From NCBI RefSeq assembly GCF_036452155.1, contig NZ_JAWJZY010000002.1: DNA of 64,000 bases; one strand, 5' to 3'. The notes under the pieces are model-generated. The model searched no databases and was not told the origin of the DNA. It saw only the letters and a program-made list of their open reading frames with translations. Shown here one piece after another: positions 1 through 8,916 of this stretch. Source of the stretch: Sorlinia euscelidii (GTDB taxonomy: Bacteria; Pseudomonadota; Alphaproteobacteria; Acetobacterales; Acetobacteraceae). How positions within the stretch are numbered: position 1 is the first letter of the stretch; every line of letters begins with the position of its first letter. The position numbers were made by a program, and so were the translations under genes.

Positions 1-323
1 TCTTTCTGCTCCTGCGCGAGCATTTCCTCCAGCGCTTTGCGATTAGTGAGGCGGGCGAGAACATCCATGAAAAATCCCCTCTTCCGTCGCAGGCCCTTTC
101 TGGCGCGCTTTGTGGCGTGACGGTCGAAAAAAAAGCCACTCAGGGCCGTGATGCCAAGAAGCAGCGCGATCGGGCCATAAAATGCCCGTGCACGTCCCAG
201 GAAATGAATGATGCCGTCCAGCGAGATGTGCAATGACATTAACGCCTGAAGCGTCAGAAGGATGATCAGAATCGGCATCATCACCGGCATCAGCCGGTTG
301 AGAAGAGGCAGGAGATTTTTCAT
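1..323 (-). CDS. Small membrane protein, 3' end outside window
   Basis: An open frame starts at ATG 321-323 on the minus strand and runs off the window edge, so only about 107 residues are visible. The first 65 residues hold two hydrophobic stretches (about 5-30 and 38-65), then a very basic segment and a soluble part beginning DVLARLTNRKALEEML. That last segment faintly resembles the opening of GGDEF domains (D-LT-L-NR-AL), but the GGDEF signature would lie beyond the edge, so this is only a hint. I do not recognise the family. The overlapping 107-residue frame at 43-366 is low-complexity and is a shadow. Confidence 0.6.
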   Translation of the reverse strand, partial: MKNLLPLLNRLMPVMMPILIILLTLQALMSLHISLDGIIHFLGRARAFYGPIALLLGITALSGFFFDRHATKRARKGLRRKRGFFMDVLARLTNRKALEEMLAQEQK

Positions 324-361
324 CTTTGCGGGCGTGGCAACATGACGAATTCTGACCCTCT

Positions 362-377
362 GTCACTTTTAAGTGAC
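362..377. promoter_or_regulatory. Palindrome upstream of the membrane protein gene
   Basis: GTCACTT (362-368) and AAGTGAC (371-377) form a perfect 7 bp inverted repeat with a 2 bp centre, about 40 bp before the start at 323. A second small repeat, TTACC-AATA-GGTAA, lies at 436-449. Both sit in the 198 bp gap between two minus-strand genes. An operator is an inference; no regulator is identified. Confidence 0.35.
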
Positions 378-521
378 GCTTTGAATATCCCCAATTTCAT
401 CCGAAAAGCCGCCAGTTGCAAGCATTAATCTTTTTTTACCAATAGGTAAGGCGTGATGGCACGAATGTCTCACGCTGCGCTTCTCTTCCTGAGGTAAAAT
501 TTTGCATTGGGCCGCCACTTT

Positions 522-1139
522 CTATTGCACGATCACATTTAACAACGCCGTGTCACCCCGCGTAAAAAGGGGCGCAATGGGTGAAACGCCGTAGATCGTG
601 CCAACACCTAACGTCAGCCCCGTCGGGCCCTCATCCTGCAGAAGACTGATTTTGACCTCGCCATATCGGTCAATGGGTAAAATGATCTGCCGCGCTGCCG
701 TGCCGAGTAAAATGTTCTGGGTAAATCCGGCGCTGGAAATTGTGAGGAATGCGCCGGGTTGGCCGGCCAATATGCCCAAAGGCATGATCACGAGGCGTTT
801 GTCATCCCTCTTCAGCGCGACACGGAGCCTGTCTTTTTCAGACAGTGAAAGGGAAATCTGCGTAAGTGCGGCGGGCACATCCCGTTCCGCGATCGCGCTG
901 AGGGGAAGGGTCGGAACAGCGTGGTCAGACTGCGCTGCACGCTTCTGAGCGTCCGGGATAAAATTCTGAGACGGGACGGGACCTTGTCCATTATCGTGAA
1001 AATGATGCGCGCCAAACCCGATCACGATAAGGGCTCCGATCAGGCTGAAAGGGACCCATCCCCGAAAATTGAAGCCCCCCGAGGGGCCGGGTCGCCGAAC
1101 CTTTGCCGAAGTTCCTGCGGCTGCGGTTGAGGATCGCAT
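522..1139 (-). CDS. Membrane-anchored hypothetical protein
   Basis: A 205-residue protein with a cytoplasmic N-terminus (about 28 residues), one transmembrane helix (about 29-45, WVPFSLIGALIVIGFGA) and a periplasmic domain of about 150 residues. The second half is rich in beta-type segments and ends in a hydrophobic strand. The topology suggests a signal-anchored envelope protein. I see no enzyme motif and do not recognise the family. It is divergent from rimP, with about 275 bp between them that must hold both promoters. Confidence 0.7.
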   Translation of the reverse strand: MRSSTAAAGTSAKVRRPGPSGGFNFRGWVPFSLIGALIVIGFGAHHFHDNGQGPVPSQNFIPDAQKRAAQSDHAVPTLPLSAIAERDVPAALTQISLSLSEKDRLRVALKRDDKRLVIMPLGILAGQPGAFLTISSAGFTQNILLGTAARQIILPIDRYGEVKISLLQDEGPTGLTLGVGTIYGVSPIAPLFTRGDTALLNVIVQ

Positions 1140-1272
1140 GGTTCCGTATCATCGCGCCGATGGAATGAAGCACGTTCCACCATAATATGTCCCCGTATAA
1201 ATTTCAGCCGGTGCGGGTTCCGGAGGTGTCGGGCTGAGGTCGCATCATGTGACGCAATTATCAGGGATTGAT

Positions 1273-1300
1273 CAAGCCGGGCCGATATTTATCCGGCTTG
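1273..1300. promoter_or_regulatory. Perfect 8 bp inverted repeat in the rimP leader
   Basis: CAAGCCGG (1273-1280) and CCGGCTTG (1293-1300) are exact reverse complements around a 12 nt loop. No T-run follows on either strand, so it is not an intrinsic terminator. It lies about 70 nt upstream of the terminator before rimP. A further 10 bp palindrome, TAAGCGCTTA, is at 1326-1335. It may be an operator or the 5' part of a structured leader RNA. Confidence 0.45.
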
Positions 1301-1368
1301 CATTCATGACATAAATGACATAAGTAAGCGCTTATTCACACTATCATCTTCCGCTCAACGTCTCGGGG

Positions 1369-1394
1369 GGTGGCCTTCGCGGGCCGCCTTTTTT
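1369..1394 (+). terminator. Intrinsic terminator just before rimP
   Basis: A 7 bp stem (GGTGGCC 1369-1375 with GGCCGCC 1382-1388, one G-U pair) and a 6 nt loop are followed directly by six T residues and, after one G, four more. It points into rimP, whose ATG is 21 nt beyond the T-run. The genes on the other side are divergent, so only RNA initiated inside 1140-1368 can end here. That makes it a leader attenuator or the end of a small RNA. Confidence 0.8.
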
Positions 1395-1415
1395 GTTTTG
1401 GCAAATAACATTTAT

Positions 1416-2003
1416 ATGCATAACGCCCTTGAAAGCCGCATTGCCGGGCAGATTACGCCAGCACTTGAGGAACTGGGTTTTGACCTTGTTCGTGTCGCGG
1501 TTCTGGGGCGTGAGACGCCGACGATCCAGATCATGGCGGATCGCCACGATGGCGCTCTGATTGCTGTCGATGATTGTGAGCAGATCAGTCACATTGTCGG
1601 CGCCATTCTGGATGTGGATGACCCCATCCCCGGCGCCTGGACGCTTGAAGTCTCCTCAGCGGGGATTGACCGCCCCCTGACACGGGCAAAAGACTGGACG
1701 CGTTTTGCAGGCCATATGGTTCGCGCTGAGTTGGATACGCCGATTGACGGGCGGAAACGCTTTGCCGGTGTGATTATCGGCGTTAAAGATGATGCGGCCA
1801 TTATTCGGCTGGAGGGCGACCAGGATGCGGCCCTGCCGCTGACGGAGATCCGCAAAGCGCGTCTCGTCCTGACCGATGCGTTGATCGAAGCGACAGCCGC
1901 GCCGGAAGGTGACGGGGATGAGGCGACCGCCCCGCGACGTGTTCCAAAACTAAATCCGGTCAAACCGGGTAAAGGTTCCAAGCCAGGCCGTAAGGTGCAA
2001 TAA
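1416..2003 (+). CDS. rimP: Ribosome maturation factor RimP
   Basis: RimP assists late 30S subunit maturation. The protein has the RimP N-domain (LGFDLVRVAV, DCEQISHIVGAILDVDDPIPGAWTLEVSSAG split over residues about 18-80) and a C-terminal SH3-like domain, then a basic alanine/proline-rich tail. The usual neighbour nusA follows 59 bp downstream. I chose ATG 1416 (195 residues) over TTG 1398 because 1398 overlaps the T-run of the upstream terminator and the family normally begins close to this ATG. No clear Shine-Dalgarno is visible. Confidence 0.92.
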   Translation: MHNALESRIAGQITPALEELGFDLVRVAVLGRETPTIQIMADRHDGALIAVDDCEQISHIVGAILDVDDPIPGAWTLEVSSAGIDRPLTRAKDWTRFAGHMVRAELDTPIDGRKRFAGVIIGVKDDAAIIRLEGDQDAALPLTEIRKARLVLTDALIEATAAPEGDGDEATAPRRVPKLNPVKPGKGSKPGRKVQ

Positions 2004-2062
2004 CCCTCACGCCTATGTGTTTTTCACCGGCGCAGCAGCGCCCTGTTTGAGGATCAGCTTTG

Positions 2063-3603
2063 ATGGACACCTCCGTCTTACGCCCTGAGCTGCTTTTAGT
2101 CGCGGACGCTGTATCGCGCGAAAAGAACATCGACCGAGAAGAAGTCCTCGAAGCGATGGAACAGGCCATTCAAAAGGCCGGTCGCGCTAAATATGGCCAT
2201 GAAAAGGACATCCGCGCGACAATCGACCGTAAAACCGGTGAGGTGCGCCTGTCCCGCTGGACCGAAGTTGTCGAGACGGTTGAAAATGAAGACACGCAGA
2301 TTGCGCATCATATCGCCGTAAAATTCCGTCCCGAAATCAAATTGGGTGAGCATATTGTGGATCCGCTCCCCCCGATCGATTTCGGCCGTATTGCCGCGCA
2401 GACGGCCAAGCAGGTTATCGTACAGCGTGTGCGTGAGTATGAGCGTAAACGCCAATATGATGAGTTCAAGGACCGCGTGGGTGAAATCGTCAATGGCACC
2501 GTCAAGCGGACGGAATATGGCAATCTCATGGTTGAGATCGGCCATGCGGAAGCCCTGTTGCGCCGCGATGAACTGATCGCGCGTGAGGCTTTCCGCAATT
2601 CTGACCGGGTGCGCGCCTATATTTACGATGTGCGTGATGAGCCACGTGGGCCGCAGATCTTCCTCAGCCGGACGCATCCGGCCTTTCTGGCAAAACTTTT
2701 TGCGCAGGAAGTGCCTGAAATTTATGACGGCATCATTGAGATCAAAGCCGTCGCGCGCGACCCGGGGTCCCGTGCGAAAATGGCTGTCATTTCCAAAGAT
2801 GCCTCCATTGATCCGGTCGGGGCCTGTGTCGGTATGCGGGGCTCCCGCGTTCAGGCGGTTGTCGCTGAATTACAGGGTGAGAAAATCGACATTATCCCCT
2901 GGAGCCCCAGGCCGCGACATTTGTCGTCAATGCCCTGGCCCCGGCGGAAGTCTCAAAAGTCGTGATCGATGAGGAAGCCGGGCGTGTTGAAGTCGTCGTA
3001 CCGGACGAGCAGCTTTCCCTTGCGATCGGCCGCCGCGGGCAGAATGTGCGGCTGGCAAGCCAATTGACGCGCTGGGATATTGATATCCTGACGGAGGCGG
3101 AAGAATCCGAGCGACGTCAGGAAGAGTTCCGCAAGCGCACGCAGCTTTTTGTGGATGCGCTTGATGTGGATGACGTGATTGCGGGGCTGCTTGTCACGGA
3201 GGGCTACCACTCCATTGAGGAACTGGCTTACACGGACCCTGAGGAACTCAATAACATTGAGGGCTTCGATGAGAGTGTCGCTGAGGAATTGATGCGCCGC
3301 GCTGAAGAGCATCTTTCACAGCGTGAGCAGGCACTGGAAGAGCAGCGCCGTGCCCTCGGTGTCGAGGATGCGATCGTGGCGTTGGATGTCTTCACCAACC
3401 CGATGCTGATTACGCTGGGTGAGAAAGGCGTCAAAACCCTCGATGACCTGGCGGACCTCGCCGGAGATGAGCTTATCGAAATTCTCGGCGCCGACTCCTT
3501 CAGCCTTGAAGACGCGAATGCGATTATCATGTCAGCACGCGCCCATTGGTTTGAGGATGGTACGGAAGCCGCACCTTCCGATAAAGCCGGGGATGATGCC
3601 TGA
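2063..3603 (+). CDS. nusA: Transcription factor NusA (reads with one frameshift)
   Basis: NusA binds RNA polymerase and modulates pausing, termination and antitermination. The N-domain, S1 and first KH region are in one frame (2063 to about 2905). The second KH (LSLAIGRRGQNVRLASQL) and the acidic C-terminal repeats are in another (about 2908-3603). The break is in the C4 run at 2905-2908: one added C gives IIPWSP-QAATFVVNAL, an uninterrupted NusA of 513 residues, close to the alphaproteobacterial length. NusA is normally essential, so an assembly error is more likely than a pseudogene. GAGGA at 2049-2053 is the ribosome binding site. Confidence 0.9.
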
Positions 3604-3606
3604 TAC

Positions 3607-4220
3607 GTGACGCACGAGTCGAAACAGGACGCGGCAAATGGTTCCACGCCGGAGGACAAGCACCTCCGACGCTGTATCGTCACGCGACACTCCCAAAAAC
3701 GGGAGAAAATGTTGAGATTCGTCGTTTCGGATGCTGGCGTGGTGACGCCGGATCTGGCAGGTCGCCTGCCAGGACGGGGAATTTGGTTGAGTGCACGGCG
3801 AGATGTGCTAGAAACCGCCCGAGCGCGGCATCTTTTTTCAAAGGCTGCGCAACGGAGCGTCACCATCCCTGACGATTTGTATGAGCGAATCGTTATCGGG
3901 CTGGAAATGCGGGTCGTGCAGGTGCTTGGCCTTGCGCGGCGGGCGGGCCAGGCGCGGACCGGGTTTGTAAAATGCCGCGAGTGGATCAGCTCTGGCCATG
4001 TCGGGCTTGTCATCCATGATGAGGATGCAAGTCCTGACGAATTGAGACGTTTACTCTCGGGGCCGCAGCGCTCCCTTGTGTAAAACTGCCGTCTGGAACG
4101 CTTGCAAAGGCCTTCGGACGGGAACACGCAGTTTATGCCGTTGTCAGTCGAGGCGCTTTGGCGCAGAAACTGGCCGACGCGCATGAGAGATTGACAGGAC
4201 TGGCAGGTAAGCCGGAGTGA
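3607..4220 (+). CDS. YlxR (DUF448) plus L7Ae-like RNA-binding protein (one frameshift)
   Basis: The start is GTG 3607, 3 bp after nusA. Residues about 20-95 are a YlxR domain (RRCIVTR, MLRFVV, LPGRGIWLS) and the rest is an L7Ae-like domain (VLGLARRAGQARTGF). The first frame stops at 4083. The following frame, to TGA 4218-4220, encodes LPSGTLAKAFGREHAVY and related residues expected at the end of the L7Ae domain. One extra C in the CCC at 4073-4075 joins them into 204 residues. YlxR between nusA and infB is a common arrangement; the proteins bind RNA or RNase P, but the exact role here is unknown. Confidence 0.85.
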
Positions 4221-4260
4221 GAGCCGTAAAGTGGCGGTTCGGACGGGGACAGGCGGGTAG

Positions 4261-7041
4261 ATGAGCGAAACCAACGATCGGAAGCAGGGCAAACAGGCAA
4301 AGGGCGCGCCGGAAGAAAGCAGCGCAGCCCCGGAGCAAGGCGCTCAGGCTCAAAACGAGACCGCAAAGGGGCGGCTTTCACTTCGCCCCTCTGGGCGCAT
4401 GGAGCTTGGACGTACGGTTGATGCCGGTTCCATCCGTCAGAGCTTCAGCCGCGGGCGCTCAAAAGTTGTGCAGGTGGAAGTGCGCAAAAAACGCACAGGT
4501 GCGCCGGAAGGGCGTGCCGGTGGGGGTGCTGCGCGAGGTGGCCGCGGCGTTGGTTCAGGTGGCCGCGCCCTGACAGCCTCGGAGCTTGCCACGCGTCAAC
4601 GCGTGCTGGAAGAGCAGCGCCAGGAGGCAACGCGTCAGGAAGAAGAGAAAATTCGCGTTCTCTCCGCAGCTGAGGAGGCGCGCCGCAAGGCCGAGGCCTC
4701 CGCCGAGGCGGAAGCCCGCAATGCGGAAGAGGCCCAGGCCCGCGCGGAGGAAGAGCTTCAACAGGCTCAGCAGGCTGAAAAAGATGCGCAGGATGAGGCC
4801 GCACGCCAGGCGCGTGAATCCCGCCGTGCGGAGGAAGAATCCCGCCGTAAGGCGCCCCTTGACCCCACATCAAGGCGTGGGACGGGCGGCGTTGAACTGG
4901 CACCGCCGGTTGAGCGTCTGCGGCCATTGGCGGAACGCGCTGTCATGGCGGCCCGCCCGACGGTTGCGCGCAAGCCTGATGGTGCGCCGACCGTACCCGG
5001 CGAGGCTGCACCGGCGCGCCATGAGACACTCCACCTCAAGCGCAATGTCTCCGATGATGATGATCGTCGGGGCGGTGGGCGTAAAGCCGGTATGGCCGCG
5101 CGGCGTACCACCACGCCCGCGCCGAAAAAAGGCGGGGACTCGCGTCGTTCCGGGCGTATTGATGTCCGTGCGGCCATTGAGGGAGATGATGACAAGACGC
5201 GGTCCCTCGCGTCGGTGCGTCGCCAGCGCGATCGTGAGCGGCGTCAGGCTGAGTTGGAGCGCCTCCGCTCAGATCAGGTGCGCGTTGTCCGCGACGTCAC
5301 CTTGCCGGAATCGATCACCGTCGCCGAACTCGCCAATCGTATGGCCGCGCGTCAGGCGGAAGTTGTCAAAACCCTTATGAAAATGGGTGTCATGGCGACA
5401 GCGACTCAACTTATTGATGCGGATACGGCTGAACTGGTGATTGGTGAATTTGGTCACCGTGTCCGGCGTGTGGCGGATAGCGACGTTGAGTTGGGCATTG
5501 AGGGCGTCGAGGATCGCGACGAGGATCTGAAGCCGCGTGCCCCTGTTGTGACGGTCATGGGACATGTTGACCATGGTAAGACGTCGCTTCTGGATGCATT
5601 GCGTACGACGGATGTGGCCTCAAGCGAAGCCGGGGGAATCACCCAGCATATCGGCGCGTATCAGATCACCCTGGCATCCGGGCAGAAAATCACCTTCATC
5701 GACACGCCGGGCCATGAGGCCTTCACCTCCATGCGGGCACGAGGGGCGTCGGTTACGGATGTCGTCATACTTGTCGTCGCGGCAGATGATGGCGTCATGC
5801 CGCAGACGATTGAGGCGATCAAACACGCCAAGGCCGCGGATGCACCAATCATTGTTGCGATCAATAAAATCGACAAGCCGGGTGCCAATCCCGACCGCGT
5901 CCGGCAGGAACTGCTCAGTCGTGAAATCGTCGTCGAATCCATGGGAGGCGATGTTCAGGATGTCGAAGTTTCCGCGAAGCAACGCCAGGGGCTGGACCGG
6001 CTTCAGGAGGCCATTCTCCTTCAGGCTGAGTTGCTGGAGCTGAAAGCGAATCCTGATCGCCTCGCGGAAGGTTCCGTGGTGGAGAGCCGCCTTGATCGGG
6101 GACGTGGCCCTGTCGCGACGCTCCTCATCCAGAAGGGCACGCTCAAGCGCAGTGATATTGTTGTCGCCGGCGCTGAGTGGGGGCGTGTGCGCGCCATGCT
6201 TGATGAACGCGGTCGCCCTTTGAAGGAAGCCGGACCTTCCATGCCGGTTGAATTACTCGGTATCACAGGCGTGCCAGGTGCGGGCGAACCGTTCTTCGTG
6301 GTTGAAAACGAAAACAGGGCGCGGGAAATCTGCGCTTTCCGCCAGCGCCAGTTGCAGGACAAGGTGGCGGCGGGTCGTGCCGCAGCACGTGGCACGCTTG
6401 ACCAGATGCTGGCCCGCATTCAGGCAGGTAAGCAGAAGGAAGTCGCGCTCGTCATCAAAGCGGATGTGCAGGGTTCCGCTGAGGCGCTTCAGGCTTCTGT
6501 GCAGAAACTCTCCCAGGAGGAAGTCGGCGTCCGCGTTCTGAATGCGGCTGTCGGGCAGATTACCGAGAGCGATATTCAACTGGCTAAAGCCTCACAGGCC
6601 GTTGTCATCGCCTTTAACGTGCGTGCGACAGCGCAGGCGCGTGACCTGGCCCACCGGGAAGGCGTGGATATCCGGTATTATTCGATCATCTATCAGGTGA
6701 CGGATGATGTTGAGCAGCTCATTAAAGGCCAGCTCTCTCCGAAACATCGTGAGAAATTCCTCGGATATGCGGAAATCCGTCAGGTGTTCAACATCACGCG
6801 CGTCGGCAAGGTGGCGGGTTGTTACGTCACGGAAGGCGTTGTCAAACGTGGCTGTGGCGTCCGCCTGCTCCGCGATAATATCGTCATTCATGAAGGTGAT
6901 CTCAGCCAGCTGAAGCGCTTCAAGGATGACGTCAAGGAAGTGGCGCGCAATTATGAGTGCGGTCTCTCCTTCGCCGGTTTCAATGACTTGCGTGAAGGCG
7001 ATGTCGTTGAGTGCTATGAGATGGAAGTCGTCCCTGTATGA
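4261..7041 (+). CDS. infB: Translation initiation factor IF-2
   Basis: IF-2 is the GTPase that brings initiator tRNA to the 30S subunit and promotes subunit joining. This 926-residue form has a long, charged, coiled-coil N-terminal region (about 1-340), the IF2-N motif, then the G-domain: GHVDHGKTS at 434-442, DTPGHEAF at 481 and NKID at 535-538. Domains II-IV follow and end in REGDVVECYEMEVV. The length and alanine/arginine/glutamate-rich N-terminus are typical of alphaproteobacteria. It overlaps rbfA by ATGA (7038-7041), implying translational coupling. Confidence 0.97.
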   Translation: MSETNDRKQGKQAKGAPEESSAAPEQGAQAQNETAKGRLSLRPSGRMELGRTVDAGSIRQSFSRGRSKVVQVEVRKKRTGAPEGRAGGGAARGGRGVGSGGRALTASELATRQRVLEEQRQEATRQEEEKIRVLSAAEEARRKAEASAEAEARNAEEAQARAEEELQQAQQAEKDAQDEAARQARESRRAEEESRRKAPLDPTSRRGTGGVELAPPVERLRPLAERAVMAARPTVARKPDGAPTVPGEAAPARHETLHLKRNVSDDDDRRGGGRKAGMAARRTTTPAPKKGGDSRRSGRIDVRAAIEGDDDKTRSLASVRRQRDRERRQAELERLRSDQVRVVRDVTLPESITVAELANRMAARQAEVVKTLMKMGVMATATQLIDADTAELVIGEFGHRVRRVADSDVELGIEGVEDRDEDLKPRAPVVTVMGHVDHGKTSLLDALRTTDVASSEAGGITQHIGAYQITLASGQKITFIDTPGHEAFTSMRARGASVTDVVILVVAADDGVMPQTIEAIKHAKAADAPIIVAINKIDKPGANPDRVRQELLSREIVVESMGGDVQDVEVSAKQRQGLDRLQEAILLQAELLELKANPDRLAEGSVVESRLDRGRGPVATLLIQKGTLKRSDIVVAGAEWGRVRAMLDERGRPLKEAGPSMPVELLGITGVPGAGEPFFVVENENRAREICAFRQRQLQDKVAAGRAAARGTLDQMLARIQAGKQKEVALVIKADVQGSAEALQASVQKLSQEEVGVRVLNAAVGQITESDIQLAKASQAVVIAFNVRATAQARDLAHREGVDIRYYSIIYQVTDDVEQLIKGQLSPKHREKFLGYAEIRQVFNITRVGKVAGCYVTEGVVKRGCGVRLLRDNIVIHEGDLSQLKRFKDDVKEVARNYECGLSFAGFNDLREGDVVECYEMEVVPV

Positions 7042-7463
7042 GTGAAGGACGTCGCCGGGCCTCCGGGCCTGGCCTTGGGCCGACCCACCCCCAGGGGCCG
7101 TCTCAGCGCCAGTTGCGCGTGGGTGAGGAAGTACGACGCCTCCTCGCTGACCAACTGACACGCACGGAGTTTCGTAACCCTGAACTTGTCGGCGTGCAAG
7201 TGACGGTTACGGAGGTGCGTGTCTCCCCCGATCTGCGTCATGCGACAGCGTTCGTCTGCCGCCTGGGACGTCAGGATGTTGAGGAAATTTTACCTGCTTT
7301 GCAGAAAGTCGCACCCCATTTCCGTACGGCCTTATCCCGGGCCATGCGCACGCGGATTGTGCCGGAAATTCATTTTCAGGCAGATACGGCTTTTGAACGG
7401 GCTATGGATGTTGAGGCCATCTTCAATTCCCCTGAGGTCAGGCGTGATCTGGGCAAAGACTAA
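7038..7463 (+). CDS. rbfA: Ribosome-binding factor A
   Basis: RbfA binds helix 1 of 16S rRNA during 30S maturation and cold adaptation. The 141-residue protein has the family core (RQLRVGEEVRRLLADQL, VTEVRVSPDLRHATAFV, ALSRAMRTRIVPEIHFQAD), a KH-like fold. It begins at ATG 7038, inside the infB stop, and is followed after 17 bp by truB, the usual order. The short N-terminal extension before RQLRVGEEV is proline/glycine-rich and probably disordered. Confidence 0.96.
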   Translation: MSEGRRRASGPGLGPTHPQGPSQRQLRVGEEVRRLLADQLTRTEFRNPELVGVQVTVTEVRVSPDLRHATAFVCRLGRQDVEEILPALQKVAPHFRTALSRAMRTRIVPEIHFQADTAFERAMDVEAIFNSPEVRRDLGKD

Positions 7464-7480
7464 GCTGGGCCATAACTGTT

Positions 7481-8422
7481 ATGGGCCGTAAAAAGGGCCG
7501 GCAGGTCAATGGCTGGCTCGTGATCGACAAGCCGCTTCATATTGGCTCGACGGACGTCGTCAATAAAATGCGCCGTCTTTTCAACGCGCGTAAAGCAGGC
7601 CATGCCGGGACGCTTGACCCGCTCGCATCCGGCATTCTGCCCATCGCTTTTGGCCAGGCCACCCGCACCATTCCCTACATCATGGAAGCGACGAAACGCT
7701 ATCAGTTCACGCTGGAATTCGGCGCGTCCCGCACGACGGATGACAAGGAGGGGGAGGTGCTTGAAACGTCTGACCATCGGCCCGATGACGTGGCAATCCG
7801 CGCGGTTCTTCCTCGTTTTATTGGCGAGATCATGCAAGTTCCGCCGATTTACTCGGCTCTCAAGCTGGGAGGGGCCCGCGCCTATGAGCTGGCCCGAAAG
7901 GGAGAGATACCTGAGATGCAGTCGCGCCCGGCCCGGATCGACAATATCACCCTGACGCAAAGGCTGGATGCTGATCACGCTGTTTTTAACGTCCAGTCAG
8001 GTAAAGGCGTCTATATGCGGGCTTTGGCACGGGATATTGCGCGTGCCTGCGGGACAGTCGGGCATATTGCGTCACTCAGGCGAGAAAAATGTGGCCCGTT
8101 TGATGTTTCAAACGCGATAACACTGGACAAACTGTTGCAAAATAGCGAGAAAGCTTCAACTCTGGATGGATTTCTCCTTCCGTTAGCGACCGCGCTGGAC
8201 GACATCCCGGCTCTGGCCGTGACAGAAGAAGAGGCCCAGGCACTCAGATGGGGGCAGACGCTTCCGGCTCTGCATGGAAATGCGGAAACCGAGGCGGGTC
8301 TCCTCCGTGCGGAATTCCAGGGTGACGTCATTGGTTTGTGCCGCGTCTCGGAAGGGCGCCTCAGGCCGGTGAGGATTTTTGACCTGACAAACCATGGAGT
8401 TGACGATGTCGATTACAGCTGA
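7481..8422 (+). CDS. truB: tRNA pseudouridine(55) synthase TruB
   Basis: TruB converts U55 of the T-loop to pseudouridine in most tRNAs. The signature GHAGTLDPLASG carries the catalytic Asp at residue 46. KRYQFTLEFG, PPIYSALKLGG and GTYMRALARDI-like segments (here KGVYMRALARDIARACGT) follow at their usual places, and a C-terminal PUA-like region ends the 313 residues. The 3' end overlaps rpsO by 17 bp, so the two are probably translationally coupled. Confidence 0.97.
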   Translation: MGRKKGRQVNGWLVIDKPLHIGSTDVVNKMRRLFNARKAGHAGTLDPLASGILPIAFGQATRTIPYIMEATKRYQFTLEFGASRTTDDKEGEVLETSDHRPDDVAIRAVLPRFIGEIMQVPPIYSALKLGGARAYELARKGEIPEMQSRPARIDNITLTQRLDADHAVFNVQSGKGVYMRALARDIARACGTVGHIASLRREKCGPFDVSNAITLDKLLQNSEKASTLDGFLLPLATALDDIPALAVTEEEAQALRWGQTLPALHGNAETEAGLLRAEFQGDVIGLCRVSEGRLRPVRIFDLTNHGVDDVDYS

Positions 8423-8675
8423 GCGCCGCACGGCGCTGATTGATGAATATAAAACCGCCCCGAATGACACCGGGTCACCCGAAGTGCAGGTGGCGCTGCT
8501 CAGTGAGCGCATCAGCAATCTGACGGAACATTTGCAAACGCATAAAAAAGATTTTCATTCGCGCCGCGGGCTGCTTATGCTCGTTGGGCAGCGTCGTGGA
8601 CTTCTTGACTATCTGAAGCGGAAAAGCACCGCACGTTATCAGACGCTGATCGGGCGTTTGGGTCTGCGCCGCTAA
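8406..8675 (+). CDS. rpsO: 30S ribosomal protein S15
   Basis: The protein is 89 residues, the standard S15 length, with the family segments TGSPEVQVALL, HKKDFHSRRGLL and YQTLIGRLGLR. S15 binds the central domain of 16S rRNA. The frame is open to 8394, but ATG 8406 (MSITAERR) matches the normal N-terminus. It lies inside the end of truB and is separated from pnp by 241 bp of structured sequence, as in many proteobacteria. Confidence 0.97.
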   Translation: MSITAERRTALIDEYKTAPNDTGSPEVQVALLSERISNLTEHLQTHKKDFHSRRGLLMLVGQRRGLLDYLKRKSTARYQTLIGRLGLRR

Positions 8676-8696
8676 ACAAGGCGTATTGTGACAATA

Positions 8697-8717
8697 GGGG
8701 CAGGGTTGCCTGCCCTT
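8697..8717 (+). terminator. Strong hairpin after rpsO (partial terminator)
   Basis: GGGCAGG (8698-8704) and CCTGCCC (8709-8715) pair perfectly around a GTTG loop, 22 nt after the rpsO stop. Only two or three T residues follow, so it may be a weak terminator, a processing site or a 3'-end stabiliser between rpsO and pnp. Confidence 0.5.
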
Positions 8718-8844
8718 AGCGTCGCATATCACTCAACAACAAACAGGACTTGCTTATTGAAGAGATTTTCCTGGTCAAAAGGGATATTCCAGCGTTTCAG
8801 GCCACATGGTGACATGCAGCGATTGCATCTGTGCCATGCCGTCC

Positions 8845-8871
8845 GAAGCGCTGCTTCAGAGTTCAACTCTG
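8845..8871 (+). promoter_or_regulatory. Paired hairpins in the pnp leader
   Basis: Two adjacent repeats lie 45-70 nt before pnp: GAAGC-GCT-GCTTC (8845-8857) and CAGAGTT-C-AACTCTG (8857-8871). In E. coli the pnp leader folds into an RNase III-cut hairpin through which PNPase represses itself. These structures occupy the equivalent place, so a similar role is plausible but inferred from position only. Confidence 0.4.
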
Positions 8872-8916
8872 CCCTGGCCCGGGCCTTTTCGGAGAAGTCC
8901 GCTATAAGGATTTTTC

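Noticed and set aside
3228..4292. Long minus-strand frame across nusA and ylxR
   Set aside because: Arginine/serine-rich shadow of GC-rich coding sequence with no family features.
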